DNA of 64,000 nucleotides from JAITMY01 sp031549685 (lineage in GTDB: Bacteria > Bacteroidota > Bacteroidia > Bacteroidales > UBA932), in the NCBI GenBank assembly GCA_031549685.1, contig JAVBPG010000010.1, positions 11,406-75,405 of the forward strand, in the 5' to 3' direction. The notes under the pieces were generated by a model that worked only from the letters and a program-made list of their open reading frames with translations, did no database searches and was not told the origin of the DNA. Shown piece by piece: positions 8,032-15,764 of this stretch. Both the position numbers and the translations under genes were made by a program. Every line of letters begins with the position of its first letter. The first letter of the stretch is position 1.

Positions 8032-8068
8032 ACAATGGATAATTAATCCACTATCCGTTATCCATTGT
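8032..8068. other. Intercistronic hairpin between korD and korA
   Basis: ACAATGGATAA (8032-8042) and TTATCCATTGT (8058-8068) form a perfect 11-bp stem with a 15-base loop in the gap before korA. There is no T-run, so it is more likely an mRNA-stability or processing element than a terminator. Confidence 0.6.
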
Positions 8069-8298
8069 TAGTTGTCCATTTTTACTTTATAAACGGTGAT
8101 CACCGAATCGGGGCACACCATGGCGCAGCTGGCGCAGCCGGTGCAGGCCTCGGGGTTTTGCATGTAGGCGTAGGGGTAGCCCTTGCCGTTGACCTCGGCC
8201 GCCAGCGCTATTACCTTGGTGGGGCACGATACTACGCACACCTCGCAGCCCTTACACTTTTCGATGTCCACCGCTATTGCTCCTCGTATTTTTGCCAT
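8068..8298 (-). CDS. korD: 2x[4Fe-4S] ferredoxin subunit of the 2-oxoacid oxidoreductase
   Basis: A 76-residue ferredoxin with two classical clusters: CKGCEVCVVSCP near the N-terminus and CTGCASCAMVCP near residue 52. In KOR/VOR complexes this delta subunit passes electrons from the catalytic subunits to free ferredoxin. It is the first gene of the operon, followed by alpha, beta, the Dabb protein and gamma. A TAACTTTG box 110 bases upstream is the probable operon promoter. Confidence 0.93.
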   Translation of the reverse strand: MAKIRGAIAVDIEKCKGCEVCVVSCPTKVIALAAEVNGKGYPYAYMQNPEACTGCASCAMVCPDSVITVYKVKMDN

Positions 8299-8407
8299 AA
8301 TAAATTAGATGTTTCGATATGCAACTTGCGACATGTGAACTGTCGGGTTGACTTCGTCGCATGTCGCAAATCGTTGTTCGCAAAATTCGTTTTTGAATTC
8401 TCGAGCC

Positions 8408-8415
8408 CAAAGTTA
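8408..8415 (-). promoter_or_regulatory. Candidate promoter (-7 box) of the kor operon
   Basis: The minus strand reads TAACTTTG. The ~105-base leader contains CGATATGCAACTTGCGACATGTG facing GTCGCATGTCGCAAATCG (about 8315-8375), a potential long hairpin. A related CGATTTGCGATATGCGA sequence precedes korC (about 5635-5690). Confidence 0.5.
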
Positions 8416-8549
8416 GTATATTATTGCTAAGATTGTCCTTTAATTAACCTCAATTTATCCTAAACCAAAATGCCGTAAAATTTGCGATTTTAACAGTAAG
8501 TGTTTTGTTGTTAGGTAGTTACATTTTGTCGAAGATGTTGCGCTTAGCG

Positions 8550-9062
8550 TCAGGAAGGTGTTGGTGTATTCCTGCGTATTCCCGCCTTGGCAAATACTTC
8601 TTTAATGGAGTCGTAGCAGTTGTTGAAGCAGCTGTTAAGTATTTTTTCGAGGGCAACAAACCGGGCAATTTCAATTCCCTCCTCCAGCTGCGGCGTGAAT
8701 ACGCTTTGCGTCCCCTCGTACGTCATGCTGTACCAGTGCGTGGGCTTGAGTATGTCAACGCCATGCTGCCGGTAGCAGTGGTGGGTAACGGTAATGAGCT
8801 GCTCTAAGCGCAGCCGGTCAATGCCGCACTCCTCCTCCACCTCGCGAATGGCCGTTTGCTCCATGCTTTCGCCCGGCTCGTGCTTGCCCTTGGGCAGGTC
8901 CCACTTGTGGTTACGGTAAATCATAAGGTAGTCGCCTTGGCTGTTTTGCACCAGCCCTCCGGCAGCATCAACAATGGTGTAGGGGCTGCAAAATTCAACC
9001 CAATCCTCGTCGGGGATGTGCAGTATTTGGTTTCTTGAGAAAACGGTGCGCATTGTTGCCAT
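8550..9062 (-). CDS. NUDIX hydrolase
   Basis: A 170-residue NUDIX hydrolase that cleaves a nucleoside-diphosphate-linked compound. The NUDIX box is complete and matches GX5EX7REUXEEXGU: it starts at GKHEPGE (about residue 70) and ends REVEEECGI. The preceding MIYRNHKWDLPKG segment also fits. The start is taken at MATMRTVFSR (ATG at 9060-9062), because a TACCTTTG promoter box lies only 16 bases upstream and the longer frame would cross it. The substrate is not identifiable; DNTP or ADP-ribose-type compounds are possible. Confidence 0.9.
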   Translation of the reverse strand: MATMRTVFSRNQILHIPDEDWVEFCSPYTIVDAAGGLVQNSQGDYLMIYRNHKWDLPKGKHEPGESMEQTAIREVEEECGIDRLRLEQLITVTHHCYRQHGVDILKPTHWYSMTYEGTQSVFTPQLEEGIEIARFVALEKILNSCFNNCYDSIKEVFAKAGIRRNTPTPS

Positions 9063-9077
9063 TCTATATTTGGTGTG

Positions 9078-9085
9078 CAAAGGTA
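9078..9085 (-). promoter_or_regulatory. -7 box upstream of the NUDIX gene
   Basis: Reads TACCTTTG on the minus strand, leaving a leader of about 10 bases. It supports the short start of the NUDIX protein. Confidence 0.55.
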
Positions 9086-9160
9086 CTACTTTACGGCAAA
9101 AAAAGGACGGGGTAAGAAATTTTATAATTATTGCAGCCACTCCCCCTCGACAACGAATGC

Positions 9161-9190
9161 TCGTCATTCCGAACGAAGTGAGGAACCTTT
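9161..9190. repeat. Half-copy of the palindromic intergenic repeat
   Basis: TCGTCATTCCGAACGAAGTG followed by AGGAAC is one arm of the GTCAT...-type repeat, with no clear partner arm. The same arm occurs at 11168-11197. Confidence 0.6.
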
Positions 9191-9262
9191 AGCTCGTCGA
9201 AGCCAAACTCCTCACAAACGCAATCTATCATTCTGCCTAAAAAACACAACGATATGGTGCTA

Positions 9263-10441
9263 CTACTTTACCTTGCCGAGCACAAAGCTTAGAAAGTCGA
9301 AGTAGCTATCGGCGTGTGCCTTGTTGCCTGTGGACGAAGTAAATTCTACGTTTCCGCCCAGCGAGCTGTAGTAGCTGTACGCCTGTTTTCCTATGGTGTC
9401 GGGCACCACCTCATCGGCCGGCGAGTGGAAAATATGGAGCTTAGCCTGCGGAGTAAAGTTGTCCAGGTTGTTTTCCTTCAGCTTATTGTATAATGTTCCC
9501 CTTTTATTTTTTACATCGTCAATAAGCGTGGCGGTAAACAGCTCGCTGAGCTTGGCGGGTAACAGCGCTTGAATTTGCGTAGCATTTTTGGTGCCGTTGT
9601 AGTAGCTGTCGATGCTGCTTACGTAGCCGGGCTGATAAATGGAGGAGTAGCTCAGGCCCAGGCCGTAGTAGTGGTTGTAGCCCTGTATGAAGGGCGGCAG
9701 AAAGGAGGAGCTGCTAAAGCTGTCGTTGGCAAAGGCGGCGCCAGCCAGCGCCGAGAGCATAAGCGCTCCGTCGCCCGCAAAAACATCCTTGAGCTTGAAT
9801 AGCGTAACGCCGTCCTGCTCCCACGTCTTTTGTATGGCCACGGCGTTGTACGCTCCCTGCGAGTAGCCCACTATGCGCAGCTCGTTGCGCAGGGCCAGGC
9901 TCGCCTCGCTCGAGTAGCGCTTGCAGGCCTTGAGCAGCGAAAGGCAGTCGGACGCGGCGTACTGCGGCACGTGATAGGGTTGTACGCTGCCTGTGCTGGC
10001 GCCGAACCCCACGTAAAAGTTACCTGCCACCACGTAGCCCAGCGAGGCCATTGCCGCCATGGGTATTGCCTCGCGGCCGGTTTCCGATTCGGCAAAAATA
10101 GTCCCGTGCTGCCAGGCCACCACGCCGGCAAGGCTATCGGTGGTGCGCGGCACGAGCAAGGCACCCGAGCACAGCGTGAGCCCGCCGCCCTTGGCGGGCG
10201 TGTAGTACTCCACGCGGTAGGCGTCCACATCGTACTTGGCCGTGAGCGCAACGCTCATCATTTGCGCCAGCGACTCAAGCGTGGCCTTGGTGTAGCTGCC
10301 CGATGCCTGCCGGGAGGTAAAGTAGCCCTCCTCGGCCACGGGCGCTTCGTCGTTACTATCGGTGGAGCACGCCGAGCTGAGCGCAAGCACTACGAGCAGT
10401 GCTGCGAGTAAAAAAAATTGTAGGGTGTACCGTTTTGCCAT
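9263..10441 (-). CDS. Lipase/esterase-like alpha/beta-hydrolase lipoprotein
   Basis: A 392-residue lipoprotein: basic N-terminus, hydrophobic leader and lipobox LSSAC with Cys25. The fold is an alpha/beta hydrolase with nucleophile Ser194 in GYSQGA and candidate acid and base Asp343 (SPADEVVP) and His376 (KAHADSY). The AWQHGT segment near residue 109 fits the oxyanion region. The best family match by eye is the secretory lipase/prolyl-oligopeptidase-like group. It is likely an envelope-anchored esterase; the substrate is unknown. A TATTTTTG box lies 26 bases upstream. It is monocistronic. Confidence 0.82.
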   Translation of the reverse strand: MAKRYTLQFFLLAALLVVLALSSACSTDSNDEAPVAEEGYFTSRQASGSYTKATLESLAQMMSVALTAKYDVDAYRVEYYTPAKGGGLTLCSGALLVPRTTDSLAGVVAWQHGTIFAESETGREAIPMAAMASLGYVVAGNFYVGFGASTGSVQPYHVPQYAASDCLSLLKACKRYSSEASLALRNELRIVGYSQGAYNAVAIQKTWEQDGVTLFKLKDVFAGDGALMLSALAGAAFANDSFSSSSFLPPFIQGYNHYYGLGLSYSSIYQPGYVSSIDSYYNGTKNATQIQALLPAKLSELFTATLIDDVKNKRGTLYNKLKENNLDNFTPQAKLHIFHSPADEVVPDTIGKQAYSYYSSLGGNVEFTSSTGNKAHADSYFDFLSFVLGKVK

Positions 10442-10466
10442 TTTTTTGAAAAAGTGTATTAGCGGC

Positions 10467-10474
10467 CAAAAATA
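10467..10474 (-). promoter_or_regulatory. -7 box of the lipase-like gene
   Basis: Minus strand reads TATTTTTG, matching TAnnTTTG, 26 bases before the ATG at 10441. Confidence 0.5.
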
Positions 10475-10739
10475 CTAATTTTCAGGCAGAAAAATAGCTG
10501 ATGCCACGCTGCCATCAAAATAGCCTCAGGGTACTCAAGGCTTGCATTGTATTAAAAATTAATTGTTTGAACATTATGGGTTGTTAATTTGTTGTTTGAT
10601 GATGCGTTTTGAGCTATGAATTGTTGTTGGTTTGGATTATTTAGTAACATAGTGTAGCTTGTTTGGAGCGCGTAATGCTATTATTTAGCTACTCTTTCCA
10701 TTTTTTTCTGGGTAACGCCTTTGACTTACAAAAATAAGC

Positions 10740-10747
10740 TACTTTTG
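10740..10747 (+). promoter_or_regulatory. -7 box of the small membrane protein gene
   Basis: TACTTTTG, 25 bases before the ATG at 10773. A TTTG at 10720-10723 lies 16 bases further upstream and could be a short-spaced -33 element. Confidence 0.55.
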
Positions 10748-10772
10748 CCCGTAATTTCTAAAATTGAACGAT

Positions 10773-11081
10773 ATGAAAATTGTGAAAATTATTGCCAGAT
10801 GCCTATGGGTGCTGGTTCTTGCGTTTGCATGCGGATTTGCATACGTACAGCTCATCCGCCACGAAAATATAGGTACCGTATTTGCGTACGCCAGCGAGTG
10901 GGTAAAGTATAGCCTGCAGGCTTTTGTAGTTGCGTGGATACTGGCTTTGGTCATTGTGCTGGTTGAAATTTTATTGGGCAAAAGGGTAAACTTTTTTATG
11001 CGAGCCTACTTTTACGCATGGTTTCTCCCGTTCCTGGCGTTTATTGGCATGGCGCTGTACTTCTTTTTTGCCATTTGGTAG
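10773..11081 (+). CDS. Small integral membrane protein of unknown function
   Basis: A 102-residue protein with three predicted membrane segments: residues ~8-25 (ARCLWVLVLAFACGFAYV), ~47-68 (LQAFVVAWILALVIVLVEIL) and ~82-100. An in-frame TTG three codons upstream is less likely than the ATG, since the promoter box and spacing favour the ATG. I do not recognise the family. It lies between unrelated genes and seems to be monocistronic. Confidence 0.6.
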   Translation: MKIVKIIARCLWVLVLAFACGFAYVQLIRHENIGTVFAYASEWVKYSLQAFVVAWILALVIVLVEILLGKRVNFFMRAYFYAWFLPFLAFIGMALYFFFAIW

Positions 11082-11113
11082 CCGTAAGTATATGGTGGAA
11101 GTTAATTTATGTG

Positions 11114-11197
11114 TTGAGATGTCTCGGCTTCGCTCGACATGATGCGCACTCCAATCGCCACAACACGCGTCATTCCGAACGAAGTGAGGAATCTCTA
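11114..11197. repeat. Palindromic intergenic repeat
   Basis: GAGATGTCTCGGCTTCGCTC (from 11114) faces TCATTCCGAACGAAGTGAGG ... AATCTC (ending 11197). The arms belong to the same GAGAT...ATGA / GTCAT...ATCTC family as the other copies. It lies just upstream of trxB. Confidence 0.7.
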
Positions 11198-11272
11198 ACC
11201 CCATGAACCTGATGTCAAAAAATACAAACTAATTTTTCCCACGCACTTATTTTTTATAGCTTGAATTGAACC

Positions 11273-12208
11273 ATGGAAGTTGAAAAAGTAAAATGCTTAA
11301 TCATAGGTAGCGGGCCGGCCGGCTACACGGCGGCCATTTATGCCTCAAGGGCGAATTTGCAACCAGTTGTTTATGAGGGACTTGAGCCAGGTGGCCAGCT
11401 TACTACCACCACTGAGGTCGAGAACTTTCCGGGCTACCCCGAGGGGGTAACCGGCCCGCAGATGATGGAGGACATACGCAAGCAGGCGCTGCGCTTTGGC
11501 GCCGACATTCGCTCGGGTCTGGCCACCGAGGTCGATTTCTCCAAGCGCCCCTTTACGGTCAAGGTTGATGGCGGCGCCGTGCTTGAGGCCGAGGCGGTCA
11601 TTATTGCTACGGGGGCTGCCGCAAAATATTTGGGGTTGCCGTCCGAAACCAAGCTGCGCGGCCAGGGCGTATCGGCCTGCGCCACCTGCGATGGATTTTT
11701 TTACCGCAAGCAGGATGTGGCGGTGGTGGGCGGAGGCGATACCGCCTGCGAGGATGCCGTGTACCTTGCCGGCCTGTGCCGCAAGGTGTACGTGGTGGTG
11801 CGCCGCAACGTGCTGCGCGCCTCCAAGGCCATGCAGGCCAAGGTGCTTAGCATGCCCAACATTGAGGTGCTGTGGGAGCATCAAACCAGGGAGGTGCTGG
11901 GCAACGAGAGCGGCGTGAACGGCGTGCTGCTGGTCAACGCCAAGGGTGAGGAGCGAACGATAGACGTCTCGGGATTCTTTTTGGCCATAGGCCATACGCC
12001 CAACAGCGCGGTGTTTAAGCCCTGGGTGGAGACCGATGAGCAGGGCTACATCGTTACGCAGGGTAAAAGTACGCGCACCAACATTCTCGGCGTATTTGCC
12101 TGCGGCGATGTGCAGGATCCCGTGTACCGCCAGGGCATTACCGCGGCCGGATCGGGCTGCATGGCGGCCATTGACGCCGAGCGCTTTTTGAGCGAAATCC
12201 ATGCGTAG
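11273..12208 (+). CDS. trxB: Thioredoxin-disulfide reductase
   Basis: NADPH-dependent flavoenzyme of 311 residues that keeps thioredoxin reduced. The FAD-binding GSGPAG is at residues 12-17, the redox-active CATC at 136-139, the NADPH-binding GGGDTA at ~153-158 and the C-terminal FAD motif GVFACGDV near 279. The length matches bacterial low-molecular-weight TrxB. It is followed by bamD, which has its own promoter. Confidence 0.96.
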   Translation: MEVEKVKCLIIGSGPAGYTAAIYASRANLQPVVYEGLEPGGQLTTTTEVENFPGYPEGVTGPQMMEDIRKQALRFGADIRSGLATEVDFSKRPFTVKVDGGAVLEAEAVIIATGAAAKYLGLPSETKLRGQGVSACATCDGFFYRKQDVAVVGGGDTACEDAVYLAGLCRKVYVVVRRNVLRASKAMQAKVLSMPNIEVLWEHQTREVLGNESGVNGVLLVNAKGEERTIDVSGFFLAIGHTPNSAVFKPWVETDEQGYIVTQGKSTRTNILGVFACGDVQDPVYRQGITAAGSGCMAAIDAERFLSEIHA

Positions 12209-12317
12209 GCTACTGCCCGTTTTCCAAAGATTACACTTGAGGTTGTTTGATTATTAGGTAGTTGCATGCTGGTTTCCGTAATTGCAGCCACCCCTTTCAT
12301 TTTCTTCCATTTTTTAC

Positions 12318-12325
12318 TACCTTTG
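12318..12325 (+). promoter_or_regulatory. -7 box of the bamD-recN operon
   Basis: TACCTTTG, 24 bases before the chosen bamD ATG. A TTTC at 12295-12298 is 19 bases upstream and could serve as a weak -33 element. The position argues against the longer upstream start of BamD. Confidence 0.6.
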
Positions 12326-12348
12326 TAAGCTTATTCTGCGCGCTTTGT

Positions 12349-13152
12349 ATGGTAAATTCAACAGGCATACCAAAATATTTTCTCCCGCTTTTGCTCGTAG
12401 CGCTTACATGCTCGTGCCACAGCTTTGATAAGCTGCTGAAAAACCCTGACTTCGGCATGAAGTACCGTGAGGCAAACAAGTTGTACGAAAAGGAAAAGTA
12501 CGACAAGGCGGTGATGCTTTACGAAAATATCTTGCCCTTTTACCGCAGCGCCCCGCAGGAGGATACCATCAACATTCGTATTGCACGAGGCTACTACAAG
12601 CAGCACGACTACGAGCTGTCGCAGTACTACTACGGCCAGTTTCGCCAGCTGTTCCCGCGCAGCAAGTTTGTAGAGGAGGCCGACTACATGCAGGGTATAT
12701 GCAGCTACGATCTGTCAATGCGCCCCTCGCTCGACCAATCGGAAACCAACAACGCCATTCATGCCTTTAACATGTACCTGTACAGGTATCCCAAGGGCGA
12801 GCATGCTGCCGACTGCTCCGTCAAAATAAAGGAGATGGAGGATAAGCTGGCCGAAAAAGCGTTTTATGGCGCCAAAATATACTACACCACCGAGCACTAC
12901 AAGGCGGCTGTGGTAGCGCTCAAAAACTGTATAAGAAACTACCCCGACTCGAAGTACCGCGAGGAGATGCTCTACCTGGTGCTGCGCTCAAGCTACCTGC
13001 ACGCCAAGCACAGCGTGCCCGCCAAGCAGCGCGAGCGGTACCAAATGACTATTGATGAATATTTTAACCTGATAGGCGAGTACCCCGAATCGAAGTATAA
13101 GAAGGAGGTGGACAGGCTGTACAAGGAGCTGCTGGAGAAAACAAAATCGTAA
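12349..13152 (+). CDS. bamD: Outer membrane protein assembly factor BamD
   Basis: Lipoprotein component of the BAM complex that inserts beta-barrel proteins in the outer membrane. The start at 12349 gives 267 residues with a leader (PKYFLPLLLVALTCSC) and a lipobox Cys. The mature part is TPR-like: YREANKLYEKEKYDKAVMLYE, then YYKQHDYELSQYYYGQF, ending in LIGEYPESKYKKEVDRLYKEL. The length is typical. It heads the row bamD-rpoZ-coaBC-porD-recN, all plus strand with short gaps. The longer reading frame would place a non-signal sequence in front of the leader and crosses the promoter box. Confidence 0.92.
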   Translation: MVNSTGIPKYFLPLLLVALTCSCHSFDKLLKNPDFGMKYREANKLYEKEKYDKAVMLYENILPFYRSAPQEDTINIRIARGYYKQHDYELSQYYYGQFRQLFPRSKFVEEADYMQGICSYDLSMRPSLDQSETNNAIHAFNMYLYRYPKGEHAADCSVKIKEMEDKLAEKAFYGAKIYYTTEHYKAAVVALKNCIRNYPDSKYREEMLYLVLRSSYLHAKHSVPAKQRERYQMTIDEYFNLIGEYPESKYKKEVDRLYKELLEKTKS

Positions 13153-13175
13153 ATCAAAAACATCATTTTATAATC

Positions 13176-13499
13176 ATGGATCTGAAGAAAACCAACGCGC
13201 CCCTTAGCACCGTAACGCGCGACATGAGCAAGCTCGACGAAACGGGCAACGTGTACGAGGCGCTGGCCATTATTGCCAAGCGCGCCAACCAAATATCGGT
13301 GGAGATGAAGCAGGAGCTCAACCGCAAGCTCGAGGAATTTTCGAGCTTTTCCGATACGCTGGAGGAGGTGTTCGAAAATAAGGAGCAGATAGAAATTTCG
13401 CGCTACTACGAAAAACTGCCAAAGCCCAGCCTCATTGCCACGCAGGAGTTTTTGGAGCACAAGCTGTACTACCGCAAAACGAGCGAGGCGGCAAAGTAA
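13176..13499 (+). CDS. rpoZ: DNA-directed RNA polymerase omega subunit (Bacteroidota type)
   Basis: A 107-residue omega/Rpb6-type subunit that helps assemble RNA polymerase around the beta-prime subunit. The segment GNVYEALAIIAKRANQIS (residues ~29-46) is the conserved Rpb6/omega core. The rest is charged and variable, with a C-terminal YYRKTSEAAK as in Bacteroidota homologues. It starts 23 bases after bamD and is followed by a weak terminator-like hairpin before coaBC. Confidence 0.85.
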   Translation: MDLKKTNAPLSTVTRDMSKLDETGNVYEALAIIAKRANQISVEMKQELNRKLEEFSSFSDTLEEVFENKEQIEISRYYEKLPKPSLIATQEFLEHKLYYRKTSEAAK

Positions 13500-13533
13500 G
13501 TTCGGAGTCGTTGATACACGTTATTGATTAAAA

Positions 13534-13566
13534 AAAGCAGCAGCGCCGGTGGTGTATTGCTGCTTT
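13534..13566 (+). terminator. Weak terminator or attenuator between rpoZ and coaBC
   Basis: AAAGCAGCA (13534-13542) pairs with TGCTGCTTT (13558-13566) around a 15-base loop. The T-run after it is poor, so partial read-through into coaBC is expected. Confidence 0.5.
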
Positions 13567-13583
13567 CATTGTTACAGAATGCT

Positions 13584-14780
13584 ATGCTGAACGGAAAAAA
13601 AATACTGCTGGGCGTAACCGGAAGCATTGCCGCTTACAAGGCGGCGGTCTTGGTGCGCCTGCTCGTAAAAGAGGGTGCCGAGGTAAAGGTGGTAATGACC
13701 GGTGCGGCCAAGGAGTTCATTACGCCGCTGACCATGGCCACGCTCTCGAAAAATCCGGTGCTGGTGGAGTTCTTTAACCCCGAGAACGGCGACTGGAACA
13801 GCCATGTGAAGCTGGGCCTCTGGGCCGACCTGTACCTGGTGGCGCCCGCCTCGGCCAACACCATTGGCAAAATGGCCTGCGGCATAGCGGACAACCTGCT
13901 GCTTACCACCTACCTGTCGGCCAAGTGTCCGGTGGCGGTGGCGCCGGCCATGGACCTGGACATGTACGCCCACGTGGCGCACCAGCAAAATTTGGATACG
14001 CTGCGCTCGCGCGGGGTGCTCGTTGTTGAGCCTGCCAGCGGCGAGCTGGCCAGCGGCCTGCTGGGCAAGGGGCGCATGGAGGAGCCCGAAAAAATACTGG
14101 AGCAGCTGCGCACATTTTTTGAAACAAAAGGGCAGCTGCGCGGTAAGCACTTTCTTGTTACCGCCGGGCCAACCTACGAAAACATAGATGCCGTGCGCTT
14201 TATCGGCAACTACTCATCGGGCAAAATGGGCTACGCCGTGGCCGAAGAGCTGGCGGCACGCGGCGCGCGCGTTACGCTGGTGTCGGGGCCGGTAAGCATT
14301 GATGCCAAGCATCCCGGCGTTGAGGTAAAAAAGGTTACCTCGGCCGCCGAAATGTACAACGCCTCGGTGGAGGTTTTTGCGCAAGCCGACGGCGCGGTAA
14401 TGGCCGCTGCTGTGGCCGATTTTACGCCCGATAAAAAGCTGGAGGGAAAGCTCAAGCGCCAGGGCGCCGAGCTGAGCCTGACGCTGACGGCAACGCGCGA
14501 TATTGCCGCACAGCTGGGCAAGCTGAAGCGGCCGGACCAGCTGCTGGTGGGCTTTGCCCTTGAGGCCGCCGACGAGCAGGCCAACGCCGCTAAGAAGCTG
14601 CGTGAAAAAAATCTCGACTTCATTGTGCTCAACTCCATGAACGATGCCGGCGCCGGCTTCAACGTCGATACCAACAGGATTTGTATTATCGAAAAAAGCG
14701 GAGCGAAAACGGAGTACGAGCTCAAGTCTAAGGCGGAGGTGGCCAGGGATATTGTGGATAAAATAGTGATTAGTAAATAG
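13584..14780 (+). CDS. coaBC: Bifunctional phosphopantothenoylcysteine decarboxylase / phosphopantothenate-cysteine ligase
   Basis: Two steps of coenzyme A synthesis in one 398-residue protein. The N-terminal CoaC flavoprotein domain begins LLGVTGSIAAYKA, has HVKLGLWADLYLVAPASANTIGK-type segments (HVKLG ~72, PASANT ~86) with the active-site His, and carries the PAMD motif near residue 122. The C-terminal CoaB domain starts at LVTAGPTYENIDAVRF (~192) and has SSGKMGYA and the AAVADFTP motif (~275). The Lys-rich KLKR segment (KLEGKLKRQ) precedes the synthesis site. The start at 13584 follows the hairpin. A longer in-frame start at 13524 would add 20 residues unlike the family. Confidence 0.94.
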   Translation: MLNGKKILLGVTGSIAAYKAAVLVRLLVKEGAEVKVVMTGAAKEFITPLTMATLSKNPVLVEFFNPENGDWNSHVKLGLWADLYLVAPASANTIGKMACGIADNLLLTTYLSAKCPVAVAPAMDLDMYAHVAHQQNLDTLRSRGVLVVEPASGELASGLLGKGRMEEPEKILEQLRTFFETKGQLRGKHFLVTAGPTYENIDAVRFIGNYSSGKMGYAVAEELAARGARVTLVSGPVSIDAKHPGVEVKKVTSAAEMYNASVEVFAQADGAVMAAAVADFTPDKKLEGKLKRQGAELSLTLTATRDIAAQLGKLKRPDQLLVGFALEAADEQANAAKKLREKNLDFIVLNSMNDAGAGFNVDTNRICIIEKSGAKTEYELKSKAEVARDIVDKIVISK

Positions 14781-14850
14781 AGATTAGAAATTAGAAATTG
14801 GTGATTGGAGGCCGGGGTGTTGGGTAAAAATGGTAAATGGTAGCTGGTAA

Positions 14851-15762
14851 ATGGCACATGGTAAATACATAAAACTTCTGCTTTGCGTAGCGCTGCTCGC
14901 GCCGCTGTTTGCGCAGGCGCAGCTGCGCTGCAACGTTACCATCAACACGCAAAAGATTCAGAGCACCAACAGGGAGCTGTTTCAGGCCATGAAAACAGAA
15001 ATCTCGAACTTTGTAAACAACCGCACGTGGACCAACCACCGCTACGAAAATTTTGAGCGCATAGATTGCAACTTTATCATTACCCTCAACGAGCAGGTAA
15101 CCGAAACCGAATTTAAGGGCACGCTGCAAATACAGGCGCAGCGGCCGGTGTACGGCAGTACCTACAACAGCCCCACGCTGAATACCATGGACAACGACCT
15201 CGAGTTTACCTTTAACCAAAACGAGGTAATGGATTTTAGCGAAAACATGCACTCGTCCAACCTTACCTCGGTGCTGGCCTACTGGGTGTACGTTATCATT
15301 GGCTTAGACTACGACACGTTTTCGCTGCAGGGCGGCACCGACTGGTTTCGCAAGGCCGAGCGCATAGCGCAGAACGCGCAGGGCGAAAGCAAGCCGGGCT
15401 GGGGAAGTACATCGGGGGTAAACCGTCGCAACCGCTACTGGCTGGTCGAAAACATACTGAGCCCAAAGTACGCGCGCGAGCGCTCGGCCTACTACCAGTA
15501 CCACCGCTTGGGCCTCGATGTAATGAGCGCCAAGCCCGCACAGGCGCGCGAGTACGTCCTGACGGCCCTGCGCGAAATGCAGGCGCTGTACAAGGAAAAG
15601 CCCGATAACACCATGTACTTCTACACCATCTTTTTTGATACCAAGGCCGACGAAATTGTCAACATCTTTTCGGAGGCCACACCGCAGGAAAAGTCGCAGG
15701 TGTACGACTTGCTTTCATCCATCAACAATACCAACGACCCCAAGTATAAGAAGCTCAAGTAG
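14851..15762 (+). CDS. DUF4835 / PorD-like type IX secretion protein
   Basis: A 303-residue exported protein with a signal peptide (KLLLCVALLAPLFAQAQ). The sequence matches the DUF4835 family, which in Porphyromonas gingivalis includes PorD, required for T9SS-dependent secretion. Typical segments are LRCNVTINTQKIQ at the mature start, NRTWTNHRYENFERIDCNF, VLAYWVYVIIGLDYDTFS and PEKSQVY-like C-terminal sequence. It lies between coaBC and recN, and its stop codon is two bases from the recN ATG, so the pair is probably translated from one message. The PorD name is from memory of the family and should be checked; its molecular role is not known to me. Confidence 0.72.
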   Translation: MAHGKYIKLLLCVALLAPLFAQAQLRCNVTINTQKIQSTNRELFQAMKTEISNFVNNRTWTNHRYENFERIDCNFIITLNEQVTETEFKGTLQIQAQRPVYGSTYNSPTLNTMDNDLEFTFNQNEVMDFSENMHSSNLTSVLAYWVYVIIGLDYDTFSLQGGTDWFRKAERIAQNAQGESKPGWGSTSGVNRRNRYWLVENILSPKYARERSAYYQYHRLGLDVMSAKPAQAREYVLTALREMQALYKEKPDNTMYFYTIFFDTKADEIVNIFSEATPQEKSQVYDLLSSINNTNDPKYKKLK

Positions 15763-15764
15763 CC

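Larger units (their letters stand above)
10442..10772. other. Divergent promoter region, no gene
   Basis: AT-rich spacer between the lipase-like gene (minus) and the small membrane protein gene (plus). It carries a -7 box for each: 10467-10474 (minus, TATTTTTG) and 10740-10747 (plus, TACTTTTG). I see no conserved RNA structure in the middle. Confidence 0.6.
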